Assembly (NCBI RefSeq): GCF_024171995.1
Contig: NZ_JAMTCT010000002.1
Coordinates: forward strand, 423,458 to 487,457
From: Promicromonospora umidemergens
GTDB taxonomy: Bacteria > Actinomycetota > Actinomycetes > Actinomycetales > Cellulomonadaceae
Length of the DNA: 64,000 nucleotides
Reading direction: 5' to 3'
The notes beneath the pieces were generated by a model that made no database searches, was not told the origin of the DNA, and worked only from the letters and a program-made list of their open reading frames with translations. A program made the position numbers and the translations under genes. Positions 52,710 to 61,483 of this stretch are shown here, piece by piece. The stretch's first letter is position 1, and each line of letters starts with the position of its first letter.

Positions 52710-53007
52710 GGGGGTCGTGCCCCCAGTTCATCAAGGAGTAGCGCCACCTCGTGTGCTCCACGTCCCCGTCCGGGCGCTGGGCGAGGTGCCGATGGACATA
52801 CCCGACGACCTTGCGCATGTGCGCCTGGTCGTCGTCCGTCAGGTCGCCCTTCTTCTTGCGCAGCAGGCGCACGATGTGCCGGCCGGACTCGTGGCCGACC
52901 GACTCGCCGCCGTCGGACTGGCCCACCGACCTCGACTCGTCGGTGGCCAGCCACCGCTCCAGCTCGGTCGCCGTCATGTTCACGGCCTCGTCGAACTCGT
53001 CGCTCAC
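52699..53007 (-). CDS. DUF3140 protein
   Basis: A 102-residue protein (FDEAVNMTATELERWLATDE, GHESGRHIVRLLRKKKGDLT, YVHRHLAQRPDGD and LMNWGHDP), all hallmarks of DUF3140, a DNA-associated or stress family of unknown role. GTG 53007 overlaps the stop of the DUF2945 gene (GTGA). Confidence 0.93.
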   Translation of the reverse strand: MSDEFDEAVNMTATELERWLATDESRSVGQSDGGESVGHESGRHIVRLLRKKKGDLTDDDQAHMRKVVGYVHRHLAQRPDGDVEHTRWRYSLMNWGHDPLNG

Positions 53008-53219
53008 GCGTCGTCCCCCAGCGCGGACGGCTTGTGCACCGCGTCCTTCCCGCTCTTGTCGCTGCGCACGCGGTACTGAGGGTCGTCCTCCGAAGCCCGA
53101 ACCGTCCGGCCGGCCGCCTCAGTGTCCTCGGTGATCTCCTCGACCACCTCGCCGTGCACCGTCTGCCCATGACTGGACCAGGTGACCTCGTCTCCCTGGT
53201 GGACCCTTTTCTCGCTCAT
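53004..53219 (-). CDS. DUF2945 (hypervirulence-associated, TUDOR-like) protein
   Basis: A 71-residue beta-barrel protein (GDEVTWSSHGQTVHGEVVEE, YRVRSDKSGKDAVHKPSAL) matching the DUF2945 family. ATG 53219. Genes of this pair commonly accompany photolyase and other UV-response genes in actinobacteria; role unknown. Confidence 0.93.
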   Translation of the reverse strand: MSEKRVHQGDEVTWSSHGQTVHGEVVEEITEDTEAAGRTVRASEDDPQYRVRSDKSGKDAVHKPSALGDDA

Positions 53220-53275
53220 GAGTGCAGTCTGTGTCGTCCGACCGCACCTCGCACACGGGCGGGCGGGGTTCGTCG

Positions 53276-53857
53276 TCAGGCGCGCGGGCGACCCCGGTGA
53301 CCGCACAAGCACTCGAGCCCGTCACGAATACGGGTCTTGACTGTCAAGGGTTCCACGCCGAGGTGATCGGCGACCTCACGATAGGTGAGGCCTCGGCAGC
53401 AGGCCACGGTGATGGCCTCGCGCTGATCCGGTGCCAGCGAGTCCAGGTGACGGCGCAGGGCTTCGTCCTTGACCCCGGCATCGACGTCACGGGCGTCGTC
53501 AGGTGTGGCTACGGCTCCGGCATCGACAGCCAGGTCGCGCAAGCCTGGGTCGCGCCCGGAACGCTCGGCCCGGACGTGGTCGCAAGCTCGCCGGCGAGCG
53601 ATCGTAGCGACCCAGGTCCTGGCGGAAGCGTGTGCAGGGTCGTACAGCGCGGCGGTCTGCCAGACCTCCATCATGACGTCTCGAGTCACCTCGGCAGCGC
53701 GATCCGCGTTGCTCACCACACCGAGCGAGACGCCGAAGGCCACGGGCGCCAGTGCGTCGTAGACGGGACCGAAAGTGGCGGGATCTGCTCCGACGCACGC
53801 CACGAGCGCTGGGCCGGCGGAGCCCGAGGCCGACGAGGAGCGGCTCGCGTTGTTCAC
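53276..53857 (-). CDS. Sigma-70 family RNA polymerase sigma factor (ECF, SigK-like)
   Basis: A 193-residue ECF sigma factor: sigma2 (RAAEVTRDVMMEVWQTAALY, RTWVATIARRRACDHVRAER) and sigma4 (LAPDQREAITVACCRGLTYR, EVADHLGVEPLTVKTRIRDG). No anti-sigma gene is adjacent, though the DUF2867 and TspO-like genes may modulate it. GTG 53857 overlaps the upstream stop (GTGA) with GGAGGAGG before it. Confidence 0.95.
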   Translation of the reverse strand: MNNASRSSSASGSAGPALVACVGADPATFGPVYDALAPVAFGVSLGVVSNADRAAEVTRDVMMEVWQTAALYDPAHASARTWVATIARRRACDHVRAERSGRDPGLRDLAVDAGAVATPDDARDVDAGVKDEALRRHLDSLAPDQREAITVACCRGLTYREVADHLGVEPLTVKTRIRDGLECLCGHRGRPRA

Positions 53858-55368
53858 GGCCTCCTCCTGCGGTTCTGCTCCTCGGCTGCGCGGGCGATGT
53901 TGCGCTGCATCCCACCGAACACGATGCCGTGGAACGGGCTGATCGCCCACCAGTACAGCTGTCCGGGTAGCCCCCGCGGCGAGAAGATCGCACGCTGGCG
54001 GAACGTGGGTCGTTCAGCGGTGTCGCCCTCGATGGACAGTTCGAGCCAGGCCAGTCCAGGCAGACGCATCTCGGCCCGCAACCGCAGCAGCCGACCTGGG
54101 TCGACCGTCTCCACCCGCCACCAGTCGAGCGCGTCGCCGGGAGCGAGGCGGTCCGGGTGCCTGCGGCCCCGCCGGAGTCCGGGACCACCGAAGAGGCGGT
54201 CCATGACGCCGCGGGCCACCCAGCCCAGACGCCAGGAGTACCAGCCACGCGCGCCACCGATGCCCTCGATCACCGTCCAGAGCGCCTCGCTCGTCGTATC
54301 CACCTCGCTCGACCGGTCGTCCACGAGCAGACTCCCGCCGGCCCAGTCCGGATCCTCGGGCAGGGGGTCGGACGGCGCGCCGGGAGTGGAGGCCGAGACC
54401 CAGCTCGTGCGCACGTCCAGGTCGCGGATCCGGGCGAGCGCGAGCTCGACCGCCGTGTCGAAGTCGATGAGCCCCTCGGGCGGGTCAGGCACGTACTCCT
54501 TGATGTCGTGCTCCTGGGCCACGACCTCGTGCACCAGCGACCCCACGAGCGGTCGCGCGATTCCCGGCGGCACCGGGGTCACGAGACCGACCCAGTGGCT
54601 GGCCAGCCCGGGCGTCAGCACGGGCACGGCACGAATGAACCGGGGGCGAAGCCCGGCGACGGCGGCATAGCGCTGCATCATCTCGCGGTAGGTCAGGACG
54701 TCGGGTCCGCCGATGTCGAAGCCGCGGCTGACCGTCGTCGGGATGCCGGCCGCTCCGACGAGGTAGCGCAGGACGTCGCGCACGGCGATGGGCTGGATGC
54801 GATTGTTGATCCAGCGCGGCGCGACCATCGCCGGCAGACGCTCCGTCAGGTACCGCATCATCTCGAAGGACGCGCTGCCCGAGCCGAGGATCACCGCGGC
54901 GCGCAGCACGAGGGTCGGCGCGCCGCCGTCGAGCAGGATCTGCTCGACCTCCCGACGGGACTCCAGGTGGGGCGAGAGCCGCTCACCGTCCGGGTACAGT
55001 CCACCGAGGTAGATGACGCGGCCGACGCCGATCTCCCGCGCCACGACCGCGAAGCCTCGCGCGGTACGGCGGTCGCGCTCGGCGAAGCCCGAACCGGTCC
55101 CCAGCGCGTGGATCAGGTAGTAGGCAACGTCCACGCCGTCGAGCGCCCTGCGCAGGTCGTCGCGTGAGGTGGCGTCACCGGCGACCACCTCCACGTCGTC
55201 GGACCAGTCGCGGGAGGCGATCCGGTCCGGATGGCGGGCCAGCACGCGCACGTCGTACCCGGCAGCCAGCAGCTCAGGCACCAACCGCCCCCCGATATAA
55301 CCGGTGGCCCCGGTCACCAGGACACGCAACTGGCCCGTCACCGGCGCGTCCGCCGTCGTTCGATCCAT
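53854..55368 (-). CDS. SDR fused to DUF2867 domain
   Basis: A 504-residue protein: N-terminal NAD(P)-binding SDR (VLVTGATGYIGGRLVPELLA, VDVAYYLIHALGTGSGFAER) and C-terminal DUF2867 domain (WYSWRLGWVARGVMDRLFGG, LELSIEGDTAERPTFRQRAI). The family is found next to photolyases and light-responsive sigma factors. Its stop overlaps the sigma factor start, so both are coordinately made. Confidence 0.93.
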   Translation of the reverse strand: MDRTTADAPVTGQLRVLVTGATGYIGGRLVPELLAAGYDVRVLARHPDRIASRDWSDDVEVVAGDATSRDDLRRALDGVDVAYYLIHALGTGSGFAERDRRTARGFAVVAREIGVGRVIYLGGLYPDGERLSPHLESRREVEQILLDGGAPTLVLRAAVILGSGSASFEMMRYLTERLPAMVAPRWINNRIQPIAVRDVLRYLVGAAGIPTTVSRGFDIGGPDVLTYREMMQRYAAVAGLRPRFIRAVPVLTPGLASHWVGLVTPVPPGIARPLVGSLVHEVVAQEHDIKEYVPDPPEGLIDFDTAVELALARIRDLDVRTSWVSASTPGAPSDPLPEDPDWAGGSLLVDDRSSEVDTTSEALWTVIEGIGGARGWYSWRLGWVARGVMDRLFGGPGLRRGRRHPDRLAPGDALDWWRVETVDPGRLLRLRAEMRLPGLAWLELSIEGDTAERPTFRQRAIFSPRGLPGQLYWWAISPFHGIVFGGMQRNIARAAEEQNRRRRP

Positions 55369-55504
55369 GTCATTGCGACCGCTCCCGCTTCCTCGCTCGC
55401 CCTCGTGTGACTGAACGTATTCCTAGATAGGCTAGCGAACGCCACAGTCATCGGCCTGCGCGACCTCTAACAGATCGGCTCAGGCCGCCCATAAGGAGGG
55501 CTTC

Positions 55505-56323
55505 ATGACGGACCACGCAACCGACCGACGTTCCAGGGACCGGGCTCAGCAGATCGTCGTCACCGCCAGCTTCCTGGTGTGCCTGGTCGGCTCCATGATC
55601 GGAGTCGGCGTGTTCGGCGGCACACCGATCGCGTCCGCAGCAGACGGTGCGCTCGCTGCCGACGCCACGCTGCTCGCCCCGGCGTCCGGGGCCTTCTCGG
55701 TCTGGACGGTGGTCTATCTCGGGCTCGCGGGATACACGGTGCTGCAGTGGTTCCCCACACCGGCATCCGCTGCCCGGCAGCGCCACCTCCGGCTGCCGGT
55801 CGCCGGGACGATGCTGCTCAACACGGCGTGGATCCTGGTGGTCCAGGCCGGTTGGATCTGGGCGAGCGTTGCGGTCATCGCGGTACTGCTCGCCCTGCTC
55901 TGCCGGGTCCTGGTGATCCTGATGCGGTCCCGTGCGAGCGGGCCGCTGGAACGTGTTCTCGTCGATGGGACCCTCGGCGTCTACCTGGGCTGGGTCTGCG
56001 TAGCCACCGCGGCCAACGTCGCGGCGGCCCTCACCAGCTCCGGTTTCGACGGAGCCGGCCTTGACCCTGAGACGTGGGCGGTCACGATGCTGGTGGTCCT
56101 CGGCGGTATCGGGATCGCTCTGGCGACACGGAGCAGGGGCCGTATCGCCGTGGCCGCGGCGATCGCCTGGGGCCTGGCCTGGATCGCCGTGGCCCGGTGG
56201 GACACCATGCCGCACTCAGGACCGACGGCAACGGCCGCAGCGGCAGTCGCTGTCACCGTGCTCGGCGTCACCCTGGTACTGCGCGTGCGCGCCGCCCGCG
56301 AGACCGCCAAGGTCGGCGCCTGA
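55505..56323 (+). CDS. TspO/MBR-like tryptophan-rich membrane protein
   Basis: A 272-residue protein with seven or eight hydrophobic segments and the TspO-like features (FSVWTVVYLGLAGYTVLQWF, NTAWILVVQAGWIWASVAV, LALLCRVLVILMRSRA). Longer than classical TspO (about 160), as is common in actinobacterial photolyase clusters. ATG with AAGGAGGGCTTC. Possibly handles porphyrins or carotenoid precursors; inferred. Confidence 0.85.
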   Translation: MTDHATDRRSRDRAQQIVVTASFLVCLVGSMIGVGVFGGTPIASAADGALAADATLLAPASGAFSVWTVVYLGLAGYTVLQWFPTPASAARQRHLRLPVAGTMLLNTAWILVVQAGWIWASVAVIAVLLALLCRVLVILMRSRASGPLERVLVDGTLGVYLGWVCVATAANVAAALTSSGFDGAGLDPETWAVTMLVVLGGIGIALATRSRGRIAVAAAIAWGLAWIAVARWDTMPHSGPTATAAAAVAVTVLGVTLVLRVRAARETAKVGA

Positions 56324-56367
56324 CCACGCAGCGCGGAAGACGCCTCCTGAGCAACGAAGAAGCCCGC

Positions 56368-56670
56368 TCAACCGGAGCATCTGCCCTGGGCAAGGCGGCG
56401 CCTGGAGGTGAGCAGCAGCGTCAGGCCGTCGAGCAGGCGTTCGAGCCCGAACGAGAACAGCGACTCGAGATCGAGCTCCGTGCCTGGCTCCGTCACCTGG
56501 GCGACCAGTGGACCGTCGACGGCGAGCCGTGCGACGGTCCACTGCTTGCTGGTCATCCCGGTGTCGAGCTCGGCACCGGCCTCGGACTCGATGTTCACCG
56601 CGGTACCGCGCACGTAGTTGACCATCGTGCCGGGCTCGAAGGGCCCTTCCAGATAGCGCATGCGGACACC
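56368..56670 (-). pseudogene. TetR regulator C-terminal fragment
   Basis: About 100 codons (GTMVNYVRGTAVNIESEAGA, LDTGMTSKQW, DLESLFSFGLERLLDGLTLL) matching the TetR_C-type ligand-binding domain; no HTH upstream. Remnant of a lost regulator. Confidence 0.65.
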
Positions 56671-56966
56671 GTATGGACGCGTACGCCTGGCCAGTTCCGA
56701 CGGCTCCTGTGCACTAGTGCAGGATCGCTCGGTGCGCGGGAGACCGAGACCGCTCCCGAGCCACACGCGCTGGATAACGCTGTCAGAGTGCAGGTTGACG
56801 CTCCCGCGTACGTCCGAAGAGGACGGCACCGAGCCTGTTCGCAAGCGAGTTCAAGACCTTGAACCTCGTGTCCCAGAAGCGACGGGTCTTGCCCCGCCTC
56901 AGGGGGCGGCTGGACGCAAGCATGCGGTGCGCCAGAAGTATTCGGATGGACGCACGGTAGCCCGCA

Positions 56967-57386
56967 CTACGAGGTCCTTGAGGCGGTCCCCGAGCCGTGA
57001 CGCAGGCCCAGCGCCACGACCAGACCCACCACGACGTGCGCGACCATCAGTACCGTGACGGCCCCCGGTGTGGTGCCGGAAGCGGCGCCCACCAGCGACC
57101 CGAGCAGGACGACGCCGCACAGCACCAGCCATGCCACCTCGCCGCCGCCCTTCGCGAGCCGCCCGATCACGGTCCGCACGCCCCAGCCCACCAGTCCGCT
57201 GACGAGCGCGGCGACCAGCATGGCCACCACCGAGACGGACTGGGTGCTCGCTCCGGTGCGCGCCTCGAGCTCGACGCCGAGCGCCGCACCGACCAGCCAG
57301 ACCGCCACGGCGGCCGCCGCGCCGACGAACGGCACCGTCCAGGCGGGCCACCTACGCTGAGCTGCTGCTGTTGAGATCTCGGTCAT
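56967..57386 (-). CDS. DUF6069 membrane protein
   Basis: A 139-residue protein with four hydrophobic segments (first FVGAAAAVAVWLVGAALG), resembling DUF6069. ATG 57386 with GGAGGACTCCC. It lies just upstream of, and divergent to, a two-component system that may control it. Confidence 0.75.
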   Translation of the reverse strand: MTEISTAAAQRRWPAWTVPFVGAAAAVAVWLVGAALGVELEARTGASTQSVSVVAMLVAALVSGLVGWGVRTVIGRLAKGGGEVAWLVLCGVVLLGSLVGAASGTTPGAVTVLMVAHVVVGLVVALGLRHGSGTASRTS

Positions 57387-57549
57387 GGGAGTCCTCCTTC
57401 TCGGCACGTCCGTCGTGCCTTGAGCCAGCCTCCCGGGGACCGGCCCGCCGGGCATCAGCCTGCAGTACCGACCCGACCGGCCCTTCAGTCGGGGGTCCCC
57501 CTACTTCGGTCGGTTCTGTGCCCTGGCCGCCGTACGTAGGGTCGCCGAC

Positions 57550-58746
57550 ATGACACGTGATGACGCGCAGGACTGCCCGCCGGACGGCGACACCCGTCCC
57601 GGACGGCTCGGCCGCAGACGAGGGTCGCCGTGGCGGACGGCGGTGCCTGCCGTGGTGGTGCTCGCCGCCCTGATGGTCTGGGCGGTCCTGGCCCAGCGGT
57701 CGGCGGTCTCCGGGCTCCTCGGCCCGGACCAGCTCACGGTGCTGGACTCCGCCGTGGCAGTCATCGCGCTCGCCCTCGTCCCCTTCCTCTGGTCACGGCA
57801 CCCGGTGGCGGTGGTGCTGGGCCTCACGGTCCTCGCCGCCGTCTCGCCCGTCGCCACGCCCGCGGCGACCGCCGGCACGCTGCAGGTCGCGCGCTGGTTC
57901 CCCCTCCGCACGGCGGTCCTCGTCGCGGTCGCGGGCGTCGCCGCACATGCCGTTCAGGCCCTCTGGCGCCCCACGGCCCTGCCGTGGGGCTGGTGGCTGC
58001 TGTGCGACGTCGCCGTGCACGCGGCGCTCCTCGGCTGGGGCGCGTTCTGGCAGGCACGAGCGCAGGTGCTGCGCGACCTGCGGGAACGCGCTCGCCGCGC
58101 GGAGACCGACCGGGGCAGGGCACTGACAGAGGCCCGCGCCGCCGAGCGCAACCGGATCGCCGCCGAGATGCACGACGCCCTCGGCCACCGGCTGTCCCTG
58201 CTGGCCGCCACCGCGGGCGCCGTCGAGTTCCGGCCGGACGCCCCGTCGGAGCAGCTCGCGGCCGCCGCCGGCCGGATCCGGACCGGCGCGGCGGACGCGC
58301 TGGAGGACCTGCGGCAGCTGGTGCGCCTGCTCCGCGACGGCTCGGACCGCCTGGCTCCGCCACCCACCCTCGCCGACATCCGGGGCCTGGTCGACGCCGC
58401 CCGGTCCGTCGGCACCGCCGTCGACCTCGACCTCGACCTACCGGACGGGCCGGACGGCGACGGGGCGCCGCCCGCCGTCGCCACCGCCGCCTACCGCGTG
58501 GTCCAGGAAGGACTCACCAACGCGCGGCGGCACGCGCCCGGCGCCGCGGTCCGCGTCGCGGTGACCACGCGCGTGGACGAGGTCCTGGTCACCGTGGCCG
58601 ACGACGGCCCGGCCCGCCCCGAGAGCGGCACCCCGGGCACAGGACTGGTCGGCCTGCGCGAGCGGGTCGAGCTCCTGGGCGGCACGCTCGACGCAGGCCG
58701 CTCCCCCACCGGTTTCCTCCTGGACGTGCGGATACCGTGGCGCTGA
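57550..58746 (+). CDS. NarL-type sensor histidine kinase
   Basis: A 398-residue kinase: six hydrophobic segments in residues 25-170, a HisKA_3 domain with phospho-His in AEMHDALGHRLSLLAATAG and a HATPase (YRVVQEGLTNARRHAPGA, GTGLVGLRERVELLGG). Its TGA stop overlaps the response regulator ATG as TGATG. Confidence 0.95.
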   Translation: MTRDDAQDCPPDGDTRPGRLGRRRGSPWRTAVPAVVVLAALMVWAVLAQRSAVSGLLGPDQLTVLDSAVAVIALALVPFLWSRHPVAVVLGLTVLAAVSPVATPAATAGTLQVARWFPLRTAVLVAVAGVAAHAVQALWRPTALPWGWWLLCDVAVHAALLGWGAFWQARAQVLRDLRERARRAETDRGRALTEARAAERNRIAAEMHDALGHRLSLLAATAGAVEFRPDAPSEQLAAAAGRIRTGAADALEDLRQLVRLLRDGSDRLAPPPTLADIRGLVDAARSVGTAVDLDLDLPDGPDGDGAPPAVATAAYRVVQEGLTNARRHAPGAAVRVAVTTRVDEVLVTVADDGPARPESGTPGTGLVGLRERVELLGGTLDAGRSPTGFLLDVRIPWR

Positions 58747-59393
58747 TGGAGACCCGGATAGTGATCGTCGACGACGACGCGCTGGTGCGCGCCGGACTGC
58801 GCCTCATGCTCGACGGCGCCGACGGGATCCGCGTGGTCGGTGAGGCCTGCGACGGCGGCGACGTGCCCCGGGTGCTCGACGCCCACCCGGCCGACGTCGT
58901 GCTCATGGACCTGCGGATGCCAGGTGTCGACGGGATCGAGGCCACCCGCCGGGTGCGGTCCCGGCCGTCCCCGCCCGCCGTCGTGGTGCTCACGACCTTC
59001 GACACCGACGCCGAGGTGGTCGGCGCGCTGCGCGCCGGTGCCGCCGGCTACCTGCTCAAGGACATGCCGCCGGCGCGCATAGCGGCGGCGGTCCGCGCGG
59101 CCGCCGTGGGCGAGCCGGTGCTCGCGCCCGACATCGCGCGCCGCCTCATGGACACCGTCGCCGCCGGGGGCGGCGGGGCGGGGGAAGCACGGGCCGCGCT
59201 GGACCGGCTCACGAGCCGCGAGCGCGAGGTCGCCGTGGAGATCGGGCGCGGCACGTCCAACGCGGAGATCGCGCGGCGGCTCCACCTCAGCATCCCGACG
59301 GTGAAGGCGCACGTCTCGAGCGTGCTCGTGAAGCTCGGCGTGGAGAACCGCACGCAGGTGGCGCTGCTGGTCCAGCAGGCCGGCGCGGACTGA
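58746..59393 (+). CDS. NarL/LuxR-type response regulator
   Basis: A 215-residue regulator with receiver (DVVLMDLRMPGVDGIEATRR, phospho-Asp about residue 54; AGAAGYLLKDMPPARI) and LuxR HTH (LTSREREVAVEIGRGTSNAE, IARRLHLSIPTVKAHVSSVL). Coupled to the kinase gene. Confidence 0.95.
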   Translation: METRIVIVDDDALVRAGLRLMLDGADGIRVVGEACDGGDVPRVLDAHPADVVLMDLRMPGVDGIEATRRVRSRPSPPAVVVLTTFDTDAEVVGALRAGAAGYLLKDMPPARIAAAVRAAAVGEPVLAPDIARRLMDTVAAGGGGAGEARAALDRLTSREREVAVEIGRGTSNAEIARRLHLSIPTVKAHVSSVLVKLGVENRTQVALLVQQAGAD

Positions 59394-59400
59394 GGTCCGG

Positions 59401-59892
59401 CTACGGCGTGTCTCGGAAGCCTTGAGGCTTGTGGAACACCGCCCTTCTCCGGCGTCCAGGTTCCGGTGCGGCCCCGGACTGCAGAGTCGATGAGCTCCGT
59501 GACGTACCGGTGCGCGCATGGCCGACTCTGGTCCGTGAGAGGCGAGCGCCCGCCTCCTTCGAGAACGTCTCCGCCCACGTCGAGCGGGAGGGGGAGGCTG
59601 ACGAAAATCTGGCGTCGCTCCTGGCATCGGTGGATGCGACCACCAGCTTCCCCGCAGGCGAGACCGCTCGCCAGGAGCTGGCCACGGCGCTGATCAACAC
59701 CGACGATGCCCTGCTTGACGTCGGGCGGCCCCAGCGAACGCGCCTCGCGGGTACAGGAAGCTGGGGCTCATCGCCGTCACGGTAAGCACGACCCGTGTAG
59801 ACGAGGATCGCGTCACGGTCACCCAGCTGGATCAGCCGCTCATCAGTGATCTCGTCCGTCCGCCACGGAGGTGCGTCATTGAGGGAGGCCAC
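59401..59892 (-). pseudogene. DUF4440/NTF2-like fragment in a decayed stretch
   Basis: Near 59892 the minus frame reads MASLNDAPPWRTDEITDERL and ILVYTGRAYRDGDEP, the core strands of a DUF4440 (SnoaL-like) protein, then loses homology; the expected end (a Phe-His-Lys-Pro strand) lies near 59401-59440. Between is sequence that does not fit. The remaining 59893-60088 shows nothing. Confidence 0.5.
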
Positions 59893-60088
59893 TCGCCGCC
59901 ACCGACCCGAGGGCGCAGTCGGTCGAGCCCGTCACTTGATCTCTGGCAGATCCGCCTCACAGAGCAGGGCCACCGCGCCGCCCCACTCCTGTGTGACATC
60001 GCCATTCGCCTGGTCACGGGTGGACGCCGAGGTCTAGGTGAACGTCGAGCCCTGGCTCGACGGCGACCGCATCACCTACACGGCACCA

Positions 60089-60679
60089 TCAGGCTGCTCC
60101 CTGGTTGAGGACGGCGTCTACGGCTGTGTAGAGCGTCTCGGTCTCGGTTCTCAGGATGGATTCGCCGGCGGGAAGCGCTCGTTCGACGGAGAGCCCGTCG
60201 AGGACCGTGGCCAGGAATCTCACGGCGCGAATGTGGTCCTGCCGAGGCAGGGCGCCCTCCGCTGCGAGCACGGTGAGCCAGTACTCGATACGGCGACTTC
60301 CCGCTTGTTCGTGAGCGAGGTACGCGGCGCGAACCTGCTCGGTCGGTTCGGGCGCGATGAAGGCCTCGTAGGCGATGGTCCATCCCCGTCGCGCGTCTGC
60401 GCCGACACCTGCCGGTGCCAGCACCTGCCGCAGGCAGTTGACCAACCGGTCCCGGGCGGGGAGGGACCGGTCCCGGATCGGGTCGTCCGGCATGACGTGC
60501 TCGTAGATCCGCCCGAGTACCGCTTCCCGCAGGTCGCGTTGGGTGGGGAAGTGGAACCGCAGGGACCCCGTGCTCACGCCGGCGCGTGCCGCGACGGCCC
60601 GAACGCTCAGCTTTGCGGCCGTGTCTTCGGCGATCATCTCGGCAGCCGCCTTCAGCACCTCCTCGCGCGAACTGCTCAA
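60089..60679 (-). CDS. TetR family regulator with long operator
   Basis: A 196-residue regulator: HTH VLKAAAEMIAEDTAAKLSVR, AVAARAGVSTGSLRFHFPTQ; a ligand-binding bundle in the rest (LTVLAAEGALPRQDHIRAVR). TTG 60679 with GGAGGAACG before it. A long palindrome directly upstream separates it from the divergent membrane-protein pair, whose genes it very likely represses. Confidence 0.9.
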   Translation of the reverse strand: MSSSREEVLKAAAEMIAEDTAAKLSVRAVAARAGVSTGSLRFHFPTQRDLREAVLGRIYEHVMPDDPIRDRSLPARDRLVNCLRQVLAPAGVGADARRGWTIAYEAFIAPEPTEQVRAAYLAHEQAGSRRIEYWLTVLAAEGALPRQDHIRAVRFLATVLDGLSVERALPAGESILRTETETLYTAVDAVLNQGAA

Positions 60680-60717
60680 CGTTCCTCCTCCGAAGCCGGG
60701 TGATCCTCACGCCACAG

Positions 60718-60767
60718 TCTACTAACACAGTGTGATAGCGTCCTGACTATCACACTGTACTAGTAGA
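60718..60767. promoter_or_regulatory. Very long TetR operator palindrome
   Basis: Arms of 21 bases (60718-60738 and 60747-60767) match with two mismatches, separated by eight bases; the inner core is a perfect 12-bp arm ACAGTGTGATAG. The centre is about 39 bases upstream of the TTG and 53 bases upstream of the ATG of the opposite gene. A -10-like TAGATC overlaps the end. Confidence 0.9.
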
Positions 60768-60794
60768 TCTGAGCTGTCGAGAAAGGCTGGTCAC

Positions 60795-61442
60795 ATGAGC
60801 GTGGGGCAGTGGTGGGCGGCAAGGCGAGTCAAGCCGGGTGACGGCCGGCCGCTGCAGCGATTCCGCTGGTGGCAGATGCCGGTTCGCTCGCTGTTCTCGA
60901 TCCAGCTGACCAGCTCAGATGGCGGTGTCGGAACGTTTGCCGTCGACGTCCGGCACTGGGCGCGGCTCGACGACAGCAAGGTCCGGGCTCACCTGTTCAT
61001 CGACGAAAGACATGAGGCTGAATCGAAGGTGCCGGCGTCGTTTCCCGTCGACGGCGGCAGGATCGCGGTAACGATGAGCAACTTCGGGGTCAGGCGCTGT
61101 CACTACATTCCCGCCCAGGGCACACCACAGCAGCTCAGCCCCGACCCCGCTTCCGCGGAAGGCCGTCGGGCCCGCCTCGACGCGGATCATCCGGTCTTGA
61201 GCCGGACGATCGGAAGCGTCTCGATCCTGATGCTCGTCATAGGGATCGGTCTGAACCTGCTCCAGGTCGCAGAACCGATCTCCCAGATCCCGCCGATCGC
61301 GGAGAGCCTCGGAACCTTCGAGTCCCCCATCCACCTTCCGCTGTGGCTCAACCTCGCCCTCGGCGCCGGGGCAGTGCTGGCGAGCATGGAACGAGCACTC
61401 CGGTTGCGGTACACGCCCCTGCTCGACATGGCCGGCAACTGA
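60795..61442 (+). CDS. Membrane protein of unknown function
   Basis: A 215-residue protein, soluble in residues 1-130 (RRVKPGDGRPLQRFRWWQMP, a beta-rich ligand-like domain) with two C-terminal hydrophobic segments near 140-165 and 180-200. No family recognised. It is likely co-transcribed with the CPBP gene 40 bases downstream and controlled by the TetR palindrome. Confidence 0.75.
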   Translation: MSVGQWWAARRVKPGDGRPLQRFRWWQMPVRSLFSIQLTSSDGGVGTFAVDVRHWARLDDSKVRAHLFIDERHEAESKVPASFPVDGGRIAVTMSNFGVRRCHYIPAQGTPQQLSPDPASAEGRRARLDADHPVLSRTIGSVSILMLVIGIGLNLLQVAEPISQIPPIAESLGTFESPIHLPLWLNLALGAGAVLASMERALRLRYTPLLDMAGN

Positions 61443-61483
61443 CCGAACTCCGGCAACTAAACGGCTCAAGGAGAAAAGAACCC

